From Eudorina sp. 2006-703-Eu-15 (Eukaryota > Chlorophyta > Chlorophyceae > Chlamydomonadales > Volvocaceae), in NCBI GenBank assembly GCA_003117195.1, contig BDSI01000069.1, positions 124,001 to 188,000 of the forward strand: a stretch of 64,000 nt of DNA, given 5' to 3'. Below the pieces are notes generated by a model. That model was not told the DNA's origin and searched no databases. It saw nothing but the letters and a program-made list of their open reading frames with translations. Below are positions 45,391 through 57,488 of this stretch, in pieces; positions within the stretch are counted from its first letter, which is position 1, and each line of letters begins with the position of its first letter. The position numbers and the translations under genes are program-made.

Positions 45391-46464
45391 CGTGCCCGGC
45401 GGCGGTTGAGGGACCTAGAAGAGGCTGGATTCGAAGCTGCTCGGCGCTGCTCGCGACCGGAGCGAGAGCATACTCGAGAACCCGTGTGTGGCTCGGGAGA
45501 GCGGGAGTCTAGTTGGCCCCGGGGGATGGGGCCCATATGGACTGACCAGGGACCCCCCCGCCCGCGCCTTGTTTCGGTCGCTGTCTGTGGCTGTCACGGC
45601 GGACGCCTCGCGTCTTTTGTATCACGCGGTCTGCCTCCGCGGACCAGGGGTTCCGTGCCGCTCGATCACCCCTTCCTGTGCGGGGTGTCGGGCCGTGTCG
45701 TGCTGTCGGGGCCCCCGGATGTTGACTCACCGCCCGGGTCTCCCGTCTCCTGACTTGTTGGGGGCGGGTACTGCCCCTGCTTGCCCGCCTTTCTGGCTTG
45801 TTCTTTTCCTTGCATCTGTTTCCGTTGTGGGATCCCTTGACTACTGCGGTGGCTGGGTGCTGGTGGTTCTTGGCTGCTTTTTGGTTGGCATGGCTCCCTG
45901 CATAATGCACGGCGTGCCCCTGGGGTAGGATGAACAGGCCGTCTGCGCCTGTACGGCGAGCGATCAACTTGGTTGTTGGTCCCCCTTGTAACACCGCTTC
46001 CTCAACGTCGTTGCAATTACGGGACGTTGGTCATTTGTGCATGGTTTGAAAAAACACGGGGTGTTTCAGGTGAAGCAGCCTTTTGGTGAGAACCCTGTGT
46101 GGGGTTGAATTGAGAACATGCGGTGGCTTCTAGCAGGAGGACAACAAGGGAGGCAACGGGAGGTCATTGCGACTTACATTGCGCGGGCCGGGACGCCGGG
46201 TACATCCCGGCTGCCGGTACCCGTCAGCGGCATGAGTTCAACGCAGTCGATACCGATCGTAGATGGTCCGTTTGAACAAGCACAACAGTAGACAAAGCAG
46301 CCCGGATGCACACGTCCACAATCGCACAAGCAGGTGACCTGCCGCCTTGGCGGTGGGGCCTACTGGGGCTTGCTCTGGTATACACCGATGATCCCGTTGG
46401 GGTCCGCTGTAACATTCATTCATTCAAGCAGCAATGAAGGTTCGTGTAACCAAACCGAAGCGGA
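45391..46464. other. 3' flank of the WHEP-protein gene and spacer
   Basis: No gene is supported. The first 600 bp should be 3' untranslated sequence ending near the TGTAA at 45987. Beyond it the sequence is of moderate GC content with short uninformative frames. Confidence 0.4.
45987..45991 (+). terminator. Candidate poly(A) signal (TGTAA) of the WHEP-protein gene
   Basis: A plus-strand TGTAA lies about 600 nt past the stop codon at 45390 and is the first one I find. Confidence 0.45.
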
Positions 46465-47171
46465 ATGAAAACAGGCGTCATGCTTCAGTCAGGCACATCC
46501 CCAACGCACTTGAACGCACGGGAAAGGGTACGGGAACAATATCCTCTCAGCAAAGAATGCCGTGCGGTACGAGGCATGAGATGCCGCATGGCCATTTACG
46601 AGAGCGGATACGGTAACGGCCAGGGCCGCGCACCTACGGTGCAGGTGAGCAAGCTGCCAGCTGAGATCTTAGCAACGGAGCTGGCAGGAACGGATACAGG
46701 CCCTAACAGGCCCAACAAACTGCTGGCAAGGTGGTTATGATGGAAGTCGCAAGGAGCAACGGAAAGCTGGACCATCCCCGATTTAATGGGCACCTCCGGC
46801 ATGCTGCGCACGCCCCGGTACGACATGCCACACGGGACGGCCGAACAGCGCAAACAGGTCACTGCCAACCAGCTCAAGACGTGGACGACCCAGTCCTTCA
46901 CTGTTGAGCAGGATGCGGAGGCCATCACGAACCTCGTGGATTTGGTGTCGCTCTTCGCAGAGCCTGACAAGCCCCTCTGCAAGGCGCAGAACTCGTCGGA
47001 CATCGTGGGACAACTCATCCCCGCTCAGGTGCGGGCCTCTGGGTCTGCACACTTGGGCTGTTTTCGGAAGGTTTCCTGTGTTCATAATTGCATGTTTGCA
47101 ACAAGCAGAGTATCATTATCGCTGATTATTGCACGGTTGTTTTCCCGTGCCTTTGCACTTGCAGGTGTAGC
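46465..47171 (+). CDS. Possible multi-exon gene, unknown protein
   Basis: A tentative model with exons 46465-46644 and 46747-47028 and a terminal GTG-TAG exon at 47166-47171. The first part ends RMAIYESGYGNGQGRAPTVQ at a GTGAGC donor. The second reads ESWTIPDLMGTSGMLRTPRY, QVTANQLKTW, VEQDAEAITNLVDLVSLFAE and IVGQLIPAQ, then a GTGCGG donor. The balanced, charged composition argues for real coding sequence in the second exon. I recognise no family. The 5' end and the AAG acceptor at 46746 are weak, and the first exon may be misassigned. Confidence 0.33.
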
Positions 47172-47210
47172 GACAGGTGCGACGGGACTGGAAGCGGGAC
47201 CTGGGCGCAA

Positions 47211-47279
47211 CAGTGGGAGTGACCCTGGCCCCGACGCGCCATGGTCTCGGGCGCGTCAGGGTCAGGGTCACTCCCACTG
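47211..47279. repeat. 30-bp inverted repeat with a 9-nt loop
   Basis: CAGTGGGAGTGACCCTGG and following bases (47211-47240) are inverted at 47250-47279 with about three mismatches. A long, GC-rich stem results. It is palindromic enough to cruciform or fold in RNA. It is not followed by a T tract, so it is not a bacterial-style terminator. Confidence 0.8.
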
Positions 47280-48995
47280 GGGATCTGGGCTCTGGGCTTG
47301 CCTTTCATGACTGAAACCTCTGGCCCAGCAGCATGGTTTCCTGCTGCACCGCACAACCGTCCCTGGGTGTGAGCTCTACCACCGCACTGGATTCATTCAG
47401 AGCTCGGTCGACTGTGTCAGGACTCATCAGTTCTTTTCTCCACGTTCACTGCACAGGGAAATGCAGTGAAAGTTACCTTGGGCCAGTTGTGGTACGACTG
47501 CGGCAGGTACCAATGTGGCAGCCACAGACAGCAGTCAAGACCAGTTTGTTTGAGCATGCGCGATAGGGTCGCCAAGGCTGGCTGGAGGCAGTGAAATTGC
47601 AGGCGTGGGGATTGGATATAAATTATTACCATGTCAGGATCTTGGCTTGCAGACGAGGGTACGTTGCTGTTTGTTCGTTTGCTGTGCCTTGCCGGGGTGG
47701 TGTCTGTTGTGTTTCGTGTGTCATGGCATGGTTTCAGCAGTCGGTGTGACCGGATTGGGATGGACGCTTGGGCATATGGCACATACGCACACGTGCGCGT
47801 TCCTGGGAACGAGTGCGGGGTTGGGGGATGGGTTAGAGCTTAGCATCGGTGAATGCCAAGTACACGCACACCCATGGGAAGCGAGATGCTTGATCGGATT
47901 CCATTCTGGCTGTCGGTGGGCAGATAATGTACGACCGCACAGGTGGCATGAATGACCCGCACGTGGGTTACCATTCTTGTAATATTATGACCGGACAGAT
48001 AGAACAGAAGTGTCTGCGGGTGCATGGGTTGTGCTGCAAACTCTGGCGGTACGACAATACTGTGCCCCATGCATCGTTAGTGTTGCAATAGGCTACAGCG
48101 GGCAGGTATCACCCCGGCATCGACGCTTCGTTTCGCTTCGACATGCGATTTGGGTACAGACGGCATGTGTGGTACGCAACCCCGAATGATGTGGGCCTAC
48201 TTACTCTGATTCGCTGGTGTCGTACGGCATCAGACGTCAGCAGAGGTTAGGGTTCGGTTTCAGGGATCGAGTTAATGGCATTCGAGTGAATTTCACCATA
48301 GTTTAGATCGTTCAATCCTTGTCATCCAAATGTGCAGGAACAGCATCGGCAACAACCGGTGTACATGTGCAGGACATTCCTCAAACTCTTCTGTAAAGGT
48401 GTTCATCTGTTGTAAAAGGGATAATCCTTTCCTAAAGCGATGTCATCCATAAATAAAAAACATGCATCCCAAAATCATCGAGTATAGATGCAATTTCGAC
48501 GTGCAAACTTCACAGACGCAAATGCCAATGAGTTAATGTCGAGTGAACGGGCATGCAAGACTACAGTAAAAATTTCGATTTCCTACGCAATCGCTCATTG
48601 TTATAGAGCGAAAACGTCTTGGCAAACGAAAGCGTCTTGAGTCCTTGTCCAACATCACCAAATGGTTTTGCAATGGCGGATTTTCTTTTGCTTATCATGT
48701 GAAGATTGCCTGCGGTCTTATAGTAAGTGGCACACCAGCGCGCCTGCCAACCACCACGCCAACCCCATCAAATAGCCCGCACGGCAGCCTACACGGCCAG
48801 GCGGAATTATTAAATGAAATATTTATGCGACCAGGCTTGCTTTCTTGGAGGTGTTCAGGTTTTACAGCTTTCCTTAGAAGCCAGTGACCTTCCGTTTATT
48901 GTGACGGGGCGCGTTGCCTTCAGCTCAATAATTGAAGGAATGCGTTTGCAAATGTAGGTTACAACAGCTTAAGCGAGGGGGGTTGGTGACTCGGT
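47280..48995. other. AT-richer spacer
   Basis: I see no gene. This is the least GC-rich part of the window, especially 48250-48950, with stop codons frequent in all frames. The right end is presumably the promoter of the gene starting at 48996. Confidence 0.45.
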
Positions 48996-50120
48996 ATGTC
49001 CTCCGACCGCATTAAGCTATCGACGGGGGCTACCACCATCGTTAGAGTCCCTGTCGGCCGAGGCAGATCTGGCGCAGCGACGGCAGCATTTTGGGCGTCC
49101 ATCCCGGAGGCGACCAGGTGGGCCCGACTTCCGTCGGATGGCACTCCACAGCACTGCGGGCGCCTACAGTTGCCAGCAGCGGCAATTTCCGTCCCCATGC
49201 ACCCACCTCTGGAGCCGTGACACTACCTTTCCTCGCTGTACGGCCCGTACCCACGATCGTGGGTGCCCCCCAACCACAATTAGGCTTTTCGAAGCTACCA
49301 GATGCCTTCTGCCACCATGAATGCGGCATCCCCATCCTCCCCAACATCGCGGCTCCAGACCTTCCTGCTGCCTTGCCTGTGCCCCTCCCCTCCCTCCCCT
49401 CCCTGGCGTCCCTTCCGGCTTCCCTTTCGGCCACCCCATCAGCCGTGACCAGCAAGACAGGGATGGCGGCAACGAGCAGCTGCCGGGCATGCCGCCCATC
49501 CCCGGCGGTGCCGGCCAGCTCTTCTGGCGCGACGCCGTCGTCGCCAGCAGCCTCAGCGGGGAGGTGGCCCCCGCCCCCTCGTCCTCCTCCTCCCACGCGC
49601 TCCGGGCCGGGCCCACTCGGAAGGGCATCCTGACCTCCACGCCCTCGAGCAAAGCCGTCGCCAGCACCAGCGGCACCGCCGCGGCCGCCGCCGGTGTCAG
49701 CTTCCGCCGCAGCGGGGTGGCATCAGCCCCCATCATGAGCGCTGCCTCCACGACTGCTGGGGAGGCCGACGACGCGGCCGACGCGGAGCGTCGGCGGCTG
49801 CCGGCCATCGGCGGCGGGCCGCGCGCCGTGACGTCATCCACCCCGGGCATAGTGCCCTCGGGGACCACCCCCGCGATCCTGCCATCGGCGCTCAAGGGCG
49901 CCGCCAGCCGCCGCGCGGTGGTGTCGCTTCCCTCCATCCACGGCGGCGTGTCCACCACCATCGACATCTGCCCGCACGACTCCGACGAGGAACCGCCCAT
50001 CGTGGTCAGCTTCGTGCCCTCCCGGCCATCGTCTGCGAACAAGAGCGTGCGGCGGGGCCTCAGTTGGGCGATGGTGGGCATCGGGGCCCGAGGCGGCGCC
50101 GCGGCGGCGGCGGGCGGTGC

Positions 50121-50153
<33 letters not shown>

Positions 50154-52163
50154 GGGCAAAGCTGGCGCTGACGGGGCCGGGAGGGGCCAGTACGAGGTGT
50201 CAAGCGCGGACAGACTGGCCGCCAACACGGCGGCGGACGGGGCGACCCCAGGTGGCGGTGGCATCGGCAGCGGCAGCAGTGGCCGTGCCGATAACGTGCT
50301 GCTGCGGGGTATCCGCAGGTTATTCAAAAAGCAGAGCAGAGCGGATGGAGGCGGCGGCGCCGGCGGGGAAGGAGAAGGCGGAGGCGGAGGAGGCGGGGAA
50401 GGAGGAGGCGGAGGCGGCGGGGAAGGAGTTAGCGGCGGAGACGGGGAAGGCGGAGGCGGAGCCACCGTCAGCGTGTCGACGGCCGCTAACGCCTCCGACG
50501 ATACTGTACGGCAGGACGACACGACGTCATCAACCCCGGCCTTACAGCGCTCGAACCCCAGTGTCGCGAAACTAGCCCGCGAATACGTCCGGGAGCAGGA
50601 GCGGATGCAGCGAGTGCGGTCTTCGCTGCTGGCGGCGGACGTGCGGGCGAGTCAGGGACAGGGGCCGGTGCAGGGGCAGGGCCAAGGCCGGCAGGCCGCC
50701 CTGCCCGCAGTCAAGGTCGTTTCGCCAAAGGGAGGTGACGTCGGACGAGATTCCATTCTCTCTCCCCCGGCAGCGTCCAAAGTCCCCGAGGTGAGACTGG
50801 CTCAGTGTGTGCGCTGTGCGGGTGGGGCTCAGTGCCAGTGGTAGCCTGTAGAGGCATGCAGGCCGCGCGGACCGAAGGCGTGGGATGATGAGTGGCGCTG
50901 CGGGCGTTCCTGCCGGAGATCGTGGCAGTGCTGGTCCCCCTGGGTAGGGGTAGGGGGAGGGGTTGGCTGGAGGTTAAGATTTGGGTTCAGGCGTCCAGCC
51001 ATGAAGAGCGGTTGGGGGCCACGAAGGCTGTGGCAGCGTCCCACGGGTCGCCCCGAGGGCTGCGGGCAGCTGGCGGCGGGGGTCCCTGGAGCGCCTGGAG
51101 GGCCATCGGATGGGGTCACCTCCCCCTCTCCCTGTCAATAAAGACAGCGAAATCGCGTAAAGTCACCGACCCCTCTCCCGCGCTCCGGGCCTTGACGCCC
51201 CGCCCTTGCGCCCCTCCCCTCCTCTCCGCTCTGGACTTGGCTTTTCTCCTACTTCCCTCCCCTTCCGCGCAGTTTGAATTTTTCTACCAATTCCCTATAC
51301 TCTCCCCTACCTCCTACCTCCTCCTATCACCTACTGCCCCCATCGCGCGGTAGCCCCCGGGGCCCCCCCTTCCCCTTCTCGTCTACCAACTCCCTATACG
51401 CCGGGCTTCTTATGTGCTCCACCTCTTCAACCTCCGACCTGCAGGCCTCCGGTCGCTCCTTGCGCTCCGGCAAGAGCTTCACCCAGCGGGCGCTGGAGGA
51501 CCCGCACAACCCCGCCTTCAAGACGGTGAGGCAGCTGGCGGCGCTGCAGGAGAAGATGTCGTACATGGAGGACCCCGACTGGCGGGAGAAGGCGGCCGAG
51601 ATGGGTGAGTGGATGCAGCGCCCCTCCGCGACGGCCGGCCCCGGGCCCAGCGCTGCGGCGCTGCCGTAAACACGCCGCGGCTGGTACGCCCCAACCAGTT
51701 GCCACATTCTGTCCCCACAGCGCCGCTGAGTCTATGGGTTGGTTCTTGGTTGGGCAGTGCCTTGAGGGTTGTTGTGAGCGGAATCACATCACCTCCACCA
51801 CCACCTCACTCCGTGTCCTTCCAAGTCAAGGAGCGGTGCAGGGGTGCAGGGGCTTGACGTGCTCCAGGGGAGGGGATCCCCCTGTGATGGCCTGTGATCC
51901 GGCCGCCCGGGGTGCGCCTGGGGCCCGGCAGGGGGCCGCGGAGAGCCCCTCCTCACGTGGGTGGGTGGGTGTACGAAGCACCTCGGTACGCGAGGACCCC
52001 CTCGTCCCGCAGCGCCCCCCTTGCTACCGGATGCTCCGCCCCCTGACCAGCCATCACGGGACCCCCTCACCCCCCAACCCCACGGGCCTCCTGACCCCCT
52101 CCCCTCGCCGCCGCAGTGACCATGGAGCGGCCCATTCTCATGGCAGATGGCTGGAAGGTGTGA
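48996..52163 (+). CDS. Unknown protein, 558 residues, low-complexity with a short conserved-looking C-terminus
   Basis: Four exons: 48996-49117, 49443-50790, 51445-51604 and 52117-52163, all in phase. I do not recognise the family. Residues 1-40 (MSSDRIKLSTGATTIVRVPV and on) join an Ala/Gly/Ser-rich body with patches of ordinary sequence: GGAGQLFWRDAVVASSLSGE, STTIDICPHDSDEEPPIVV, NKSVRRGLSWAMVGIG, NVLLRGIRRLFKKQS and VAKLAREYVREQERMQRV. The last two exons are compact and charged: SLRSGKSFTQRALEDPHNPA, VRQLAALQEKMSYMEDPDW and MERPILMADGWKV. A GGEGGGEG repeat near residue 380 is encoded by a GGCGGAGG array. The long pyrimidine tract before the exon 2 acceptor supports that junction. A single-exon alternative starts at ATG 49321 in the same frame. 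No catalytic motif is visible. Confidence 0.6.
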
Positions 52164-55100
52164 GGGGCCACCGCCGCACAGCGCAGGACAGCACAGCTCG
52201 GGGGGGGAGAGGTCGGACACCGGGCGGTCGGCGGAGAGGCCGACTCGCGCTGTCGGGCTTCCCCGGCCTCTGCAGGCAGGCGGTGGCCACCGAGGAGGAG
52301 GCGGGGGAGGAGGAGGAGGTGGAGGAGGAGGGGAGAGGAGTCGGCCGGTGGGGCGCGCGGGAGACGCGCTGGCGCCGCGCCCGTGTAGGCCGGCTGGGTG
52401 GGATGGCGGGGGACCCACCGGCGCCCTTCCACGCAAATGAGGCTGCTTCTCGGCGTTGGGGTGTGGAGGATGGCTAGCTGAGGGGGCATGCCAGGCGCAG
52501 CTGCATCCGGCTGGAGGGTATCTCGCACCCTCTAAAAAGGCGTGCACTCCGCAGCGTGGTTGCTTTGATCGGTAACGAAGGTACCATAGGGAACGAAGGT
52601 GCGGAGAAGGGCGCGACTGTCGCCACGAAAACCGGGCGTCAGGGGGCCGTGCGGCGCTGCCCTGCGGGCTGGTCGTCGTGGGCCGAGTGCGTGCGCGCCC
52701 GGAGGGCGGATGGGATGTGCGTTATGGAGGATTGAGGCGCGGGATGTGGCGTGTGGCACGTGGGTGTGCGCGCCGCATCCCTCGACACGGCCCCCAGTCA
52801 TCCGCACAGTCAATCAACGCACAGCCGTCCGCACAATCGGTGTGGGGATCAACTCGAGCGCAAAGGCATTGGTGTATGGTGCTACATGAGCTGTTGTCGG
52901 TAAACAAACAGAATAAGAACGTGCTGCTTGTTGGGAAATGGCGGGAGGGATCTCCTCGCCTCGTAACGCACTCGGCCGCATCATCGACACCATCGGTAGT
53001 TCCCGGTACAAAGCAGTGACACATCCGACATGCGGCTTTCCGACGCCTGTGACATACCGTAGACCGCAATGGGGGCCCCACCTCATAGCCGCCTGCGCCT
53101 GGCCCGACGCTTGGTCTTGCGGCCGGGCGGGTCACAGCGCCACACGGTCGGGTGCTGCCGGGCGGTGGACCGTCAGGTTGCTGTGGTGGTGTTCCCCCTC
53201 TGCCCCCTCAGCGCCCGCTCATCGTGTCCGGTGCACCACAGGCCGATGACTTAGCATGCATGGCTCGGTCAGGCATGGAGCAGTGCCCGGGCCTGTGGGG
53301 GCGGCGGATGCGTGAATGCGGGAGTCTCGGCGCTGGGTATTGAATGCTTTCGCAGGATGGCTGGGTCCGCGAGGCAGGCCCGCTGGGCGGGCTCGTTGCT
53401 TCATAGCAGTGGTTGTTGTTGTTTCAGGTTGTGGGTTTGCAGGATTGCAGGGTTGCGGGTTCGCCATTGACGGGCTCGTCCAGGGATGCTTGCGCTCCGG
53501 CGGTGCTGGGCAAGGGCGGATGTGGAGGTACGCGGGAGGGTGAACAGACGGCCGCTGAGACGAGCGCTGCGTCAGGCACAGCTTCACCCTCCCCTCCCAC
53601 ACACACTCACACACCGGGCGCGTGGGTGGCTTACGCGTGATGGTGTGAGACGTTGCGTGTGATTGCAGGTACGGCATAAATCGGTTGAGAGACGGTTGCC
53701 TAGGGTGAACCGTGTTTGTACGGAGCATGACTGATGCAAGCGTGCGCGTCTCCAGTGTTGGTCCCCCGCGTCGGGGACGCAGTTGCTTTCGCCTCGTTGG
53801 CTAGTAGGATGCTGTGCTCGCTTCAAACCCTCGAAACTCGGCTCGAAGTGGTTCCACTGAAGCTCTCTCCGGGGCCCGCCTCGTTGCGTGCGGGAAGCAT
53901 CGATGTGTCTGTCTGGCCGCGGCTTCTTCACACGCGCTGGTCAGTGGTTGCCGCTGCGTTGAGACACTGAGTGGGGCCGCCGGACGGCCGGAGCGGTCCG
54001 GACAGCGTTGGGGCAGGGCGGGGAGGTTACACAAGTCACTCTAGGCGTTTGCGTTGCGTTTGGGTTGAACCGTTGGGTCGTAGAGACGTACATATGCGCG
54101 ATGTGTGCCGCGTGTGCCCAACCTCGTGTGCCTTGCGGAAAGCCGCTGGACGGGATGGGGGCCGGGCAGCCGCGGTCGGGTAGGCTGACGGGCGGCTGAC
54201 GGGTGCTCCGCAGCGGCGGGAGGTGCTGCCAGAAGGGACTTGGACAGCTCCCCGGCCCGCGTGCTGGGCTGGGGGACAAGGGGTTACTGCCTGCGGGCGG
54301 TCGCGGGGCCGCCCGCTTTCGCAGCAGCGGGTGCGGTTTGGGAGCTGGTGCCGGGCCAACCGACTGGCCCAACGGGGCCGGCTTGGGCGCCTGTGCGCGC
54401 ACATCTGCGCATGGAGCGGCCCTTTCCGGTGAACTGCGTGCAGGTCAGGGCCGGGCAGGCAGTTGGAAGCGAGGCCTGTGTGGTGCGCGGCGGACCGCCG
54501 AGGGGCAGAAAGCGGGAGGGCTGCAGATGGCAGGTGCAGAGCTGCAGGATGAATAAAGATGGCCATCGGGCCCCGGGGGGCACCCCGACGAACGGGGGCC
54601 TTCTGCGACGGAGCCACAGTTGGCTGGGCTGGTTGGGGAGGTTGGAGTGCAGGTGAGAGGTGACCCGCCGGTTGGGACATGGCCGCAGGAAGTTGGTCGG
54701 GCAATTTTGGGACGAGCGAATCAGTGTCGTTGGTTGACTGGTACTGGGAAGGTGATGGCATGGCAAGATGGCATGGATGGCCGGTACAGACGGCCGGGAG
54801 TAACTTGACGCGTCTTGGTACGCACGGTGGACGGGCAGGTATGTTCATGGCGGGCTGGTGGTCGTTCTACAAGGTCACAGTGTGTGCAGGTAGGGTCGGG
54901 GGAGCCCCTCCGGACATCACCAGACAGACCAAGCGATGTCTAGACGAGCCGAAGGCTCATAAACCAGCATTGTCGTTTGCGGCGGATGTAACATCCTAAC
55001 GCGGTTACCTGTCAACGCGGCCTGTACCGCGTCATGCGCCATCGGTGTCATGCCGTGGGATAAACTTAAGGTGGGAAGCTTGGGGAAAAAGCAGGTGAGA

Positions 55101-55234
55101 GCGTTGCTAAGCGAGTAGCGGCTCTGGCGAGCAGCGAGCGTGTGGTATGCCGTACACGTGCAAGGGCAGTTGCCATAAAGCCACCCATGGTGTAAAAAGT
55201 TTTATGTCAGTGTGTACAGTGTGCAAGCCAAAAA
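52164..55234. other. Gene-poor spacer between two plus-strand genes
   Basis: No gene is supported in about 3 kb. There is a GAGGAGG purine-rich run (about 52295-52340) near the left end. Frames of up to 270 codons exist on minus (54036-54848), but they are Pro/Ser/Arg-rich with no motifs. Plus-strand TGTAA occurs only at about 54986, far from the preceding stop. The last few hundred bases must be the promoter of the SURP/G-patch gene. Confidence 0.4.
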
Positions 55235-57488
55235 ATGTCCGGACTAGGCTTTGCGTTACAGAAGCGACCTGACAAACGGCCATTGGCAGGGCCGAAGATA
55301 GTAATGCCAAAGAAGCCGGCCACTGTGGGTGAAATGTTTGGCCACACTGGCTCGGATGATGAGCAAGACAACCCAGACACAAAGAAGGCTCGCACGGAGT
55401 CTACTCCTTCAGGTCGATTTCATCTCCACTCAGCTTGGCCTGCGTGTTCCGTTGCCTTAAGCACACGACTAACAATGCGGGCCAGTCCCACGCCCTGCTC
55501 TGTACACCTCCAGCGAACCAGCTTGCGTCTCGTTTGGATGCCGAGGTCGTCGCTGTGGCAACAAAGCTGGCGGACTTTGTTGCCAAGAACGGGCGTCAGT
55601 TTGAAGACATGACCCGTGAACGCAATCCTGGCGAGACACCCTTCAAGTAAGACGTAACAATGTAACATTTTTACGCGCATGTCGGGTGCCCACGGTTGTT
55701 GGTCCCTTTGTGCAGGTTCTTGCATGACAAGGCCTCGTTGGGCTATCAATTTTACCTGGCAAAACTGCACGAGTTTGAGTCAACCAAAGGCAAGCGGAAG
55801 GATGCCCGTGCGTGTTGGTCAGGAACCTGTGCTAGTCCTCATCTTGCTCTCTGCCTGCGGACTGCGCAGGCGGGGCCTCCGCGCCGCCCCCCTTGCCGGG
55901 GGCCCCTGCGCCCTCCGCGCCCTCCAGCAGTCATGGGTCCAGCCGGGCAGGAGTGTCGAGCTTCGGCGGGCAGCCTGAGAAGGCATCCCGTCACAGTCAT
56001 GCGTCACAGCCCTCAGGGTCCTCCTCTCTGCCACCGGAGGCCGCTGCTGCGGTCGCCGCAGCCGCCGCTGCTGCCGCTGCTGCTGCGGCCGCCAACCGGG
56101 CCGCCGGTCCTCGGTCGCACAGGGCCAGTCCAGCGCCGCAGGGCGTGGCCCCGCCAGGCGCGCCCCTCACCGCCGAACAGCTGGCGGAGGAACGCCGCCG
56201 CGCCCAAATTGCCATGGCAAAAGGCGACTCGGTTGCAGCCATGGAAGCCTTTGCAGCATTGGCAGCGAAACGCGACCGGGCGCGCTCCAGCAGTGCAGAC
56301 CCGGAGGACCCAGATGGCGGAGGCAGCGGCGACGAGGAGGACAGGGCCTGGCGAGCTGAGCCACTGCTGAACAAGACGGCGTTTGAGCGCCGCAAGGTGG
56401 TCGCGGTGTACAAGGACGATGGCAGTAGGGGCCACCATATGCAGGTGTGTCGGGCTGCATGGATTTCTGGTGGGGACGTGAGGACGGGTCTCGGTGCCTC
56501 ATTAGCAAACCGGGGCATGTGCTCGCTGTATTCTGCATTGATGTGGGTTCGGCAGATTGGTGCCCCTTCGGTAGACCTGCGGCGAGGCTGTCAGGATGCG
56601 TGCACACCATGAGTCGACGGCGGTGGTGGGCCGAATGAAGGAGGATGCCCGCTTGCCAGCAGGCAATCATGGCGGGTGATGCGCCGTTGCCGATACGTGC
56701 GCATGTCCGTGACTGCATCTGGTATGTGGCCGTAGAGTACGTTTGGTGGGGCTGTGCGGGGCTGTGGATAACCTCCAGGCTGTGTTTTCGTGTTCCCTGG
56801 CAGCGTCCTTCGCTGTGTACGACATGTGTGTTCGACCCACCCCAGATGGAGCACGCAAACGGTTTCCGTACTCCGCCGCCCCATGTTGGTCGCACGTCCC
56901 CCCGCAGGACTACATCCCCAAGGAGGTGCTGGCCGAGTTCATGGCCAAGTCGGGAGACCAGATGGCCAAGGTCCAGGTGGGGCTTACTCTCTTACTGGAT
57001 TGTGCCTACGTCAGTGCGCTGACTGCCAGGTTGGGCGCCCAGGCGGTGCTGTTCAATACGCGGGGCTTTTTAATGCGCGGGTCCACGACTGTAGTACTGC
57101 TGCGCCCGGGCTGTGAGCTGGCGTTCGTCACACCACACAGCCCTCAATATGGTCGGCCCGCTGCCCTCCGTCGCTGGTTTGGTTACAGGCCGAGCAACTG
57201 GCTAACAAGAATGCCATTGGAGCCGACAACATCGGCCACAAGCTGCTGCAGAAGATGGGCTGGAAGGAGGGTGAAGGCCTGGGGGGCAGCCAGAAGGGCA
57301 TTACAGCGCCCATCCGTGCCGCGGCGGCGGCGGCGCCGGCTGCGGGCGAGGCGCGCGGTCTGGGCGCGGAGGCGCACGGCGAGGTCAAGGCGGAGGACGA
57401 TATGTTCGAGGCGTACCGCAAGCGGATGATGCTTGGCTACAAGTACCGGCCGAATCCGCTGGGGAACCCGCGGCGGGCATATTATTAA
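55235..57488 (+). CDS. SURP and G-patch domain splicing factor (SUGP1-like)
   Basis: Six exons: 55235-55412, 55514-55646, 55716-55807, 55870-56444, 56908-56976 and 57189-57488, giving 448 residues. All phases match, including a short 62-nt intron 3. The protein starts MSGLGFALQKRPDKRPLAGP with a basic/acidic leader. The SURP (SWAP) module is at about 62-128: VVAVATKLADFVAKNGRQFE, TPFKFLHDKASLGYQFYLAK. An Ala-rich linker and a helical region (LTAEQLAEERRRAQIAMAKG, FAALAAKRDR) follow. The G-patch is at about 362-405: IGADNIGHKLLQKMGW, KEGEGLGGSQKGITAPI. The C-terminus is EAYRKRMMLGYKYRPNPLGN, PRRAYY. This order and the last block match the plant SWAP/G-patch protein and animal SUGP1, which acts with DHX15-type helicases in branch-site recognition. 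Nuclear, spliceosome-associated. A partly overlapping intron-retained frame around 55790-55870 is not used. Confidence 0.9.

Noticed and set aside
47211..47279. Rho-independent terminator
   Set aside because: The hairpin has no T tract, and the window is eukaryotic nuclear DNA.
49321..50844. Single-exon start at 49321 for the 558-residue gene
   Set aside because: The stretch 49321-49442 is a Pro-rich, pyrimidine-rich intron-like tract ending in CATCAG. An upstream exon at 48996-49117 joins in phase. The alternative is kept as a possibility in the entry.
54036..54848. 270-codon minus frame
   Set aside because: Composition is Pro/Ser/Arg-biased with no domain, no splice context and no signal peptide. 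It is better read as spacer.
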